From Phoronis australis (Eukaryota > Phoronida > Phoronidae), in the NCBI GenBank assembly GCA_002633005.1, contig NMRA01000089.1, positions 795,895 to 855,894 on the forward strand: a stretch of 60,000 nucleotides of DNA, in the 5' to 3' direction. The translations under genes were made by a program, and so were the position numbers. The notes under the pieces are model-generated. The model searched no databases, was not told where the DNA came from, and worked only from the letters and a program-made list of their open reading frames with translations. Below are positions 37,201 to 46,200 of this stretch, piece after piece. How positions within the stretch are numbered: the first letter of the stretch is position 1; each line of letters begins with the position of its first letter.

Positions 37201-40200
37201 CCCCTCACTCAAAATCCTGGATCCACACCTGTGCAGAGCATTATTTTGTTTCAGAGAACTGGATGGGAAAGTCGTTTTTAGTATCTGTTAATAGGGCAAC
37301 CGGGTTTGGTATCCTTTTAACACCCACTCCCAGTTTGTAAGTCCTCGGCAGAGGAATACGGTTTGTCCAGTACTTCATGTCAAATCCAATTTGATGTCAA
37401 TTACATTTGTTCATCAGGTGCTCCTGGTACAAGACTGGATGGCTATTCGCTGGTTTTGTTCAATGGTCGCACGGAGGAGGCCTATTGGGTTAAGTCTCTT
37501 GATGGTTACAGAGTGAACAGTAATGGACTGTTCACTATTGGTTCATCTAAAGTTGACAATGTGGATGTTGCTTTCATGAACATGGTAGGTTATAACAAGT
37601 ACTGATAGAGTTTTAACCAAACACTTCGTTTGTGACAATTCAAATATCCCCTTTGACTCAATCACTTGTATCTGAATGACTGTTGTGTGATTTGATTTAA
37701 AACTCGGTATTCACAGAGCCTGGACACGGGAATCTTTCCTAAAAAATACTAGACTTCCTGCAGTTGGTCTTGGCTCGTAGTGGCAATTTTTTGCATCCTC
37801 GGCCGTATCTTTGAAATTGCTCATAGGATCTTCGTGTAGTGTCATTAACTGTATTCTTATGAATGTGACAACAAATAATGTTAACTTCTGTTGGACAGCT
37901 CAGACTACCACTGTATCTCATAAAGGCAATTTTATTTTTTACATTTGCCTCTATATCTTCAAAGTTTCTGTATGAATTTTTATGAAATTTTGCAGTTAGG
38001 TTTCTGGTAGGGAGAGAGCAAGTCCTTCCCATTTTCAAATGGGTTCAACATATTCTGCACTAACTATTGGCCATTTTTACTGTACTTACGGTAAAGTCGC
38101 GTGATTTTCGGACGGCCCGCCATTTTCGACCAAGAATAAATATTTCCGAAATGAGTTTTTCATAGTCCACGAAATTCGTACAAGGTCCAAAAACTGTTTT
38201 TCAAAGATCCTCGAATTTCGGACATTGTCATAAACATCGGAATTTTGTCCCGCGACTTTCGGACAAGGAAAATTTTAGAAACGCTAATTTGGGATCGACG
38301 CAACTCCCGTGTCACTAAAGCGTTCAACCGACGGATGATTACTACTGTATAAGGCTTGAGTCCGAGAATCGGTATAACGGGTTTGTAATTTTTACCGTTA
38401 CTCGATTGTCTTGCGTTTAGCTTGTGTTTGGCGCTTTAGCTATGAAAAGAATCACCGAGTTCCGCGCACGAAAATTTCTGATGAAAATACAAATAGGAAA
38501 TACACCGAAGGCTGCAACTTTTCGTTGTAGCGTAACATGTGCTCTGGTTTAAATAGGCCGTGCTGTTCGACTCCCGACTGTGACATTGAACATGCACGCC
38601 TGACATCAACTTGCGTGTTTACGAAACGTTTTTAATTTAAAACGTCCTGGCCTTTGCAAATGCCCAACTATCGCCGGACAATAAAGTTTTGCTGCCACTT
38701 ACCTGCATCCCGGCGAACGATTGAAATCTTCGTGCAGCCGTTCTGGGCTTGCTTAATAATTTTGAATGGGACAGTTAGCAAGGAATGAGCATCCACTGAC
38801 TAACATTTAGACGTGCTTCTGACAACGCAATTTTTGGGTTGAAACGAAAATTTTTCATTAAAAATCTGTTTGCAGTTCAAACGTCTTTCGTTTTTCAGTG
38901 TCTTCTTGGTAGTGCTCATTCGTGTAATGTGTTAAGCAGTGTAAGGCCCAGCACTCAGAACGGCGCGTTGGCGCAGTGCCACACACACAATTGCTACAGG
39001 GACACTGCATCCCTGCCTTATGTTGTGTAAGTGCCTGTACTATAACACATATCAAAAACTAATATACATCCACGTAACCACGCTTCACTACCCTTACAAA
39101 TTCTCTATCTCTGATAAGCATCGCAGATGCAAGAATATCGCTAAAGAAGCTAGTGTGATCGTGTGCTTCGCTTGCAATACTTGACCATACGTCTCGAAGT
39201 CTTCAGACAAGCTTGCTCGTGAGATTCTCACCCTTGCGGCCCTGGACGAAGACTAGTGTAGAGTTCAGTAGCTGTCTTGGGAATAGAAAAATCTAGCCAA
39301 AATCACGTTTTCAACTGAAAATACACAATATGTCACGTAATTTCATGAATTCTTGCTTTTTAGTGAAGGCCTAGCGTTACGAGATTTACCCCTATGTAGA
39401 CCTAAAAAAGATTGAATATGCGGCGACCTAATTTTGCTTGCTCATCCACTGGTCTTTGTACTTGTGGTCTTGTTAATTCGCGCCTTGTACCGTCTGAGGT
39501 ACAACACCCTGGACTCCATGGTGTCCCGAGATTAAGATGAATCCCGACAACTGAGGACACCTGGACATGGGCGGCGCACCATAGTGGACTGGGGCGGGCT
39601 ATAACCTCCCACTTTTTTCAGTGCTACGCCACGCATGGTCCGGCAATAGGCGATGCACCACAGGGGTCTGAGGGGGGCTTTAGCCCCCCACTTTTTTCAG
39701 TGCTGCGCCGCCCAAGCGGTACCCTGTGGCACTCGATCTCTGTCTGCGGCGACCATAAGAAAATACTCCAATCATTTCCAAAAATGATGAGTCAGTTGAA
39801 TCAGATTTGATAGTCATTGCTTCTTGCGGTCCTAGGGGTAGGCTAACAAGAATACAGGACCTGCAGTCCGATGCAACGAGCCTGGGACCTTATAGGTGTT
39901 TCCTACCTGGAGTTCCATATCTACTTTCCACAGGGCCTGGTCTTCTTGTCCATGTCACCGCCTTCAGTTGATAGTTTTGAGACAAAAAAAGAAACGTGAT
40001 CTTAAACTACAGACTATGATTTTTGTATTACTTAAGATAGTTTTAGAGGCATTTTAGCTGTAACTGTGTTTAATTGTGTTTGATTCGAAAGAGATGACTG
40101 TTACATTGCTAATTATTATTGTTCTATTTTTACCCGAGGTGATGCCTTACGTACAGCAAGGGTAAATAATTTTGGGAAGTATTACCAGTGATTTCCGTAT

Positions 40201-43200
40201 ATAAGTTCGGGAAACCAAACGTCTATGTAAAAATACACCAGGGCCTATACTCGGCAATGTCGAATACACGAACACAGTATAAATACTGTATCTCACCCTA
40301 ATTATATTCTAGTGGGAATAGCATTATTTTCAGATTTCAAGCATGCATTTTTATTCTCAGATATGCATCCAGGTATATTTTAGGGAAAAAATTTAAGATA
40401 CGCAAATTGGGCATATATTCTGCTGGACTTACATACGGAAATCTACGGGGGATCTTCTTAAACCTGTAAACCATGAAAATTTCATTGAGACAGTTTTGTT
40501 CTACTAACATGTTCAACTAACATTCCGTTCATGCAAGTCGGTCAGTACGTTCGCATTTAAGGCGTTATTGCAACAGGTAAGTGTTGTTTTGATTTTTGTT
40601 TGGTGCTTCCATATTTTATTTTGTTATGTATTCCTGTCTTCAGATAGTCACTGTTATTCTTCAACAACATTTCTGTACTTATAATGAGACTTCAGTAAAC
40701 TCGCGACTGTTCATACTTTAAATGTTAGCAGAAGTGTGTAGTGTCCATCAGCAGAGACCTGTGGGAAGAACTATTTTCCGTAACTGTAGCAAATATATGA
40801 CGCAATGAAATGAAAACGGTCGACATAGATGAATTGTAATTGGTTAAATGTATATTAAGAAAGAAAATTAAGTATATAAATAGTAGACCGGTTCTTGAAT
40901 TGCCTGGTTTACGTCCTTCATGAGTTCACCTGTCCCAAATTGAGTGCTTTCGTTTTTCTTTTCAGGTCGTCACTAGTCGATTCTTCTAACAGTCGTGATC
41001 TGCCCAGTAGCCTATTGTATCAACGTGCGCAACAACGGTCTTGGCAGGGGGTTGCACCTAGCAGACTCCCTTAGAATTAGTGGCACAAAATCGACATTGG
41101 TGTGCAGCAGGAGGCCGAGGGGGGGAGGGGTGGCGGCGTAAATTAGTAGTGACTGAGGGAGACTGAGCTGCGCGAAATTGGTGATGACCGTGGACGGCGC
41201 TAAACTGGTGACGACCAGAAGAAACGGCCCTGTTATCTTCCTCGCAGATTATCAGAAAATGCTAACGATTATCAGTTTCATTTCATCCACAAACAGATTT
41301 CACAAGTCAGAGTTTTCACTGTGGTTGAAAACGTAAGCGAACCCAGATGTGTTAGGTCACCTCAGTTGCATGAAGACGCGCCAGTGTATCACTGAGTTAA
41401 TATCGGGCGTTTCAAAGGCTGTGGATGAGAAAGGTTTTAATTGTAAAAAAACGGTTGGGTGAATTTGATGTTGGTAGCATTTGAAATTGCATTTGCTTTC
41501 TAGTCAACGCCCTTATATATACAATATGTTAGTTAATCGTGTCTTCAGCCGCGCAGCACTGTACTAGTCGACGCATTCCCATCGTTTGCAGTAGGCCTAA
41601 ACATGTAGAACGACAGCGCTTCTTCAACAATTCAGACGACTACCAGGACGACAAATGGGGATCACGAGTAGATGAGAAACTACTCGTTTTATTATCATGA
41701 TTGTCTTTTTAATCTGTTTTGGGTAATTGTTCAATCAAAGTTTTTATGTTGAAACTGAGCTTTCAGATAATATGGAAATAAACGTGTCAGAGTTAACTTG
41801 CGTTTCGGTTTGTAACCAGCAGACAATGCATGGATACGTTTAACAAACATAAATATATGCTATGTTCTTGTCATTGTTCGTCACTTTCTTCACTGAACTC
41901 GTTCCCACATCCATTACTGTTACGTTTAATGCAAAATTCGTTAAAATTGAGAAAGCGCATGTTTTGATGGTCGGGAACCCTCTTTGTGCGCCGAATACGC
42001 AAGTCCAGCTTTTTATTGGGAAACCATGCGTTGACAGCGCAAACTCGACATTTTTTATTGAGAAAACGCATTTTTACAAAAGAGAATCCGTTGTCTGTAA
42101 CGTTTCATGTGCGTCAACAACGCAAACCAGACCCACTCATTGAAAAGCCCATATTTGTCACCAGGAAGACTCTTCACAACGCAGCCCGGTGAGATAGCGC
42201 AGTTTTGAAAAGATTCCGTCTCTTGCCGAGAACGATTTTTGAGCATCGGCATTGCAAGCCGAATATTTCATATTGAGAAAGCACATCTTTGAAAAGAAGA
42301 ACCAACACTTGTTGGGAACGGTCTTTGTGCGTCGACGACGCGCATTTCTTATTGGGAAAGCCAGATTTTCAAAAATTAATCGCTCAGACCATTTGAGTCT
42401 CATTTACCTGCAATTATACTGCTATCAAATGACCGAGCCAGCATTGTTGATACTGCGACGCTCATCGAAATAATGTACACCCACGAAATTCGGACACTAG
42501 CGGAAACCCAAATTTGGAGGTCCGCCAAATTCGGACACCACAAAATGATATTTCGCGAGATTCGTCCAAGAATGAATTTTTTCTATTGGAATTAATTTTC
42601 AGTGTCCGAAAATCACGCGACTTTACCGTACTAACACCCCTTGAAGCATACTGTTTGCGGTGTAGTCATAGGTGTATTTAAACCCTTTGTGTCGCTCTTG
42701 TTAATTTGTATTAGCCCACATATTTACATGTGGGTACATATTGCTGTCGTCTCTGTCTGGGCGTCCGGCGTCTGCAGCTGTATCTCGTAAACCCCTCACA
42801 GGATCTTGTTGAGATTTGGAAGGTGTGTTCCTACGAAGCTGACGACGGATAACAACGAATTTCGGATGAATCTGACTACATGTGTGACCCCTTTTGGCAA
42901 TTTTATTTTTTATTTATGTTTACCTCTGTATCTTCAGAGGTCCTCAACCGATTTTTATAACATTTGACAGTTAGGCACCTATCAGTGAGATGACGCTATC
43001 CTCCCGTTTTCGGATGGATTCGAGGTATTTTTCGCCATCTAATGGCCATTATTTTTACTGTTTTCGAGGTTTTTGGCGTCTGCCACTCTGTCAACCATAC
43101 CACTTTAAGGATGATTTTGAAAATTGGCATAAAAAATAGGCTCCTATGTTGAAGAAGAGGGCTGACGATGATTTTCCGACAACTTTGGTTACTGTGGTGC

Positions 43201-46200
43201 CTCCTAGTGGCTGTTTTGTTTGTTTTTGCGCCCATGGCTTTATCGCCTAAACGCTCTACAGGATCTTCACTAAATTTAGTAAAATGTATGAAGTTGACAA
43301 CAGACATTGATGACTTTCGGTCTGATTGGACTACCGGTGTGCCCCCAAGTGGTAATTTAGTTTTTTATGTCTACCTCTATCTTCAAAGGTCCTAATCATT
43401 TCTCCATAAAATTTGACAGATAGGCATCTATTAGTGAGATGACGCTATCTGGATTGATTCATGTTATTTTGCGCCACCTAGTGGCCATTTTTACTGTTAT
43501 CGACTACAGTGGCACCTCCCAGTGGCAGTTTTGTTTTAGTTACGCCCATGGCTGTATCTCTCGAGCTGTCTTCAGGATCTTTTGAAATTTAGCAAGTTTA
43601 CAATGGACAGCGACGACTTTCAGACGAATCCGACAAATGTTGTGCCCCACTAGTGGCAATTTAATTTTTTTTTTCTGTTTTCCTCTGTTTCTCCAATTCA
43701 ATCTCCTTGACAGATTTTCATGAAATTTGGAAAATAGCTTTCTATTGAAACGATGACATGTTCCTGTTGTTTTTGGATGGATTCAACATATTTTGTGTCA
43801 TATAGTGGCCATTCTTCTGTTTCGTAGTCTGTTTTTGCGTCTGCCCCTCTATCAAATCACTCAGTATGATTGTGAAAATTTCCTTACATGTTCTTATTGT
43901 GAACAGGACAGTTGGCGACGATTTTCCGACGACTTCGATTACAGTGGTGCCCCCTAGTGGCAGTAATGTTTTTTGCGCCAATAGCCCCCTATTGGCTTTT
44001 TCATTTTTTCCATTTTCCTGGTTCTCTGAAGTTCCTTGACAGACTTTTATATTTGATAGATAGCTTTTTATTAAAAAAGCGATAACAAGTTCCCGTTTTT
44101 GGATGGATTCAACTTATTTTGTGTCATCTAGTGGTCATTTCTGTGGTACAAATAAACACCCCAAGAAGCACACTGTGTACGTTGCCTTCGTGGGCGCATT
44201 TCAACGTTCCGCGTTGCTCTTGTCTAAAAAGCCATTCTTCAAGGCTATCGTAACACCACAATTTACCGCGGTTGTTTTTACCCTAGGGCCTTGTGCAAAA
44301 TGGCATCGATGCTGTTACATTATTCGACGGCAGGGGTCTTTCATTGTCTACAAACATGCGTTTTGACAGCACTGGCCTGAGGGATGCAGTCTTTTATACT
44401 AAGTACCCTAGTGACGCTGGTGCCGAAGGATTCTTTGAAAGTGTTATGAAGTCCACCAGTAACGACATCATTATCGAGGATCAAGGGTTAGTGGATGTGG
44501 ATTGATCATATTTCGATAATGTTTCTCTGTAGCTTTCTAATAAGTGAACTTACTGTCACTGTTGCTAGGACGTACACAGCTTGGTGTCCAGTATCATGCT
44601 GTTCTCATAGTACGCAGTGCAGGGCTAATTTCTTGTGGTTGGTTGGGAAACACATTTTGACCTAGGGCGTTATGAAATTCGTGATTACCATGGAAAATAG
44701 TGGGGGTAAATTCGGTCGATTCTTTCCACATATCTGTGCCTCAGTGATGCTTGCTTTCTTATAGGTGTGTAGCAGCTGTATGTGGCACAAGTATTAGTAA
44801 CTCTGCTTTGCATAGTATATGTAGTCATCAGTTATTTTGTGGTATAATCTCTCAATTTTAGAACACAATACGACCGACATGTGAAATTTTGTTTTCTCAG
44901 GTGTGTAGGTCTCAATGAGAACAAATAAATCAGTTTGAAATTAACTTTCAATTGGAAAAGAAAACCTAGTTGCTACTTTGCCTTTAAGTCTGATGTCAGG
45001 GTTATTCAACCAGCAACCACACTGCTACCAATTTGTGTTATCAACACTGAATGCCGTGTATTTTCTAAGTTTGTTGGATTCTGCATTGCTAATAAGAATG
45101 TTTCCTCCGAAATATCCCGTTATTCCATGCTCACCATTTCAGATTCCGTGATGGCACCGAGAGTATTAACCGTTGTTCCTGCGACACGGCTCTCAAGTCT
45201 CGGTGTTTCATTCTCTCACAACCAACGCCTAACCAGCCCAATGCATGTCCCGTCTCTACATTATCCGTGCCCTTCCAAATGAGGTTGACCGATGCCAAGT
45301 GTTCTAGATGGCAGATTGGTGGTAGGGACAACCAGACAAAGCTGTTCCTTCTGAGGGATCTGGTCTCCACCACTGTCAACAAGAAGTGTAATTGTGGTTT
45401 CTCAGCAGATTACATTGCAAGTGAGCTTTCAGTTGTAATCATTTATTTAAAATATTGAACTTTTCAAAGTACAAAATGTTGTGATTGAAAACATGAAAAG
45501 GGACTGGACTATCATCCACACACACATTTCTGCACACGATCTCGCAGTTTCTCATCATGCGCACGATCTCACAGTATCTCAGTCTTCAAACCACCTGCAC
45601 TTTCCAATAATAAATATATTTTTTACAGGCTAAATTTGTCGCTGTTCAGTAGTCCCTGACAAAATTTAAAAAATCATTTATTAACACTCAATTTTTGCTC
45701 TACACTTATAAATAAACATCAGAATGTCATGTAGCAGTTCTAGTTAGGTAAGTATACCAAAAATGACTTCTACAGGAGAGGATGTCAACCAGGACACTTG
45801 TCTATAACATCTCATCTATTTTACGTGACCATTTTGCTTTAGAGCAAAGTAGTCATGATGCTGTTGTTGACAAGTGTGCTGGTCAACATCCTCTCCTATA
45901 AAACAATCATTTTTGGTATAGTAACTAATTATTTTATCGTGATTGCTGTAATCGTTGTAGTAAATGTTTTTGATCTTAGATTTCAGTATTATCCGCTGTG
46001 GTAGTATCACATTTGAAGGCTACTTGCAAGCTATCAATAAGGAACAGCAGTTAAAGATTATGAAAGGCTTCTCAGAATTCATAAACTCAACCCAGTTAAT
46101 CACGATTGATTCGGAAACATTCGCAATCGATAGGAAGTGTCACATGACGTGCTCGCCATCCAATGAAAAGCACCGTAAGTGGAACTGTTGTTTTGCTTAG

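Larger units (their letters stand above)
38089..42628. mobile_element. 4.54-kb DNA transposon, TA target duplication, no transposase frame
   Basis: The first 25 bp (38089-38113, starting CGGTAAAGTCGCGTGATTTT) are a perfect inverted match to the last 25 (42604-42628). TA flanks both ends (38087-38088 and 42629-42630). Subterminal TTCGGAC motifs recur within about 200 bp of each end. TA duplication suggests the Tc1/mariner/pogo group, but no transposase-like frame is seen, so it is non-autonomous or decayed. It hosts nested repeats (39261, 39568, 40188, 41925). Confidence 0.8.

Noticed and set aside
41862-42473. Several overlapping frames near the right end of the 4.54-kb element, considered as a transposase
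   Set aside because: They arise from a degenerate tandem repeat on both strands and contain no DDE-type or helix-turn-helix pattern.
42996-43395. Frames on both strands in the intronic repeat array
   Set aside because: The DNA is a diverged non-coding repeat; no frame is shared between units and the peptides have no family pattern.
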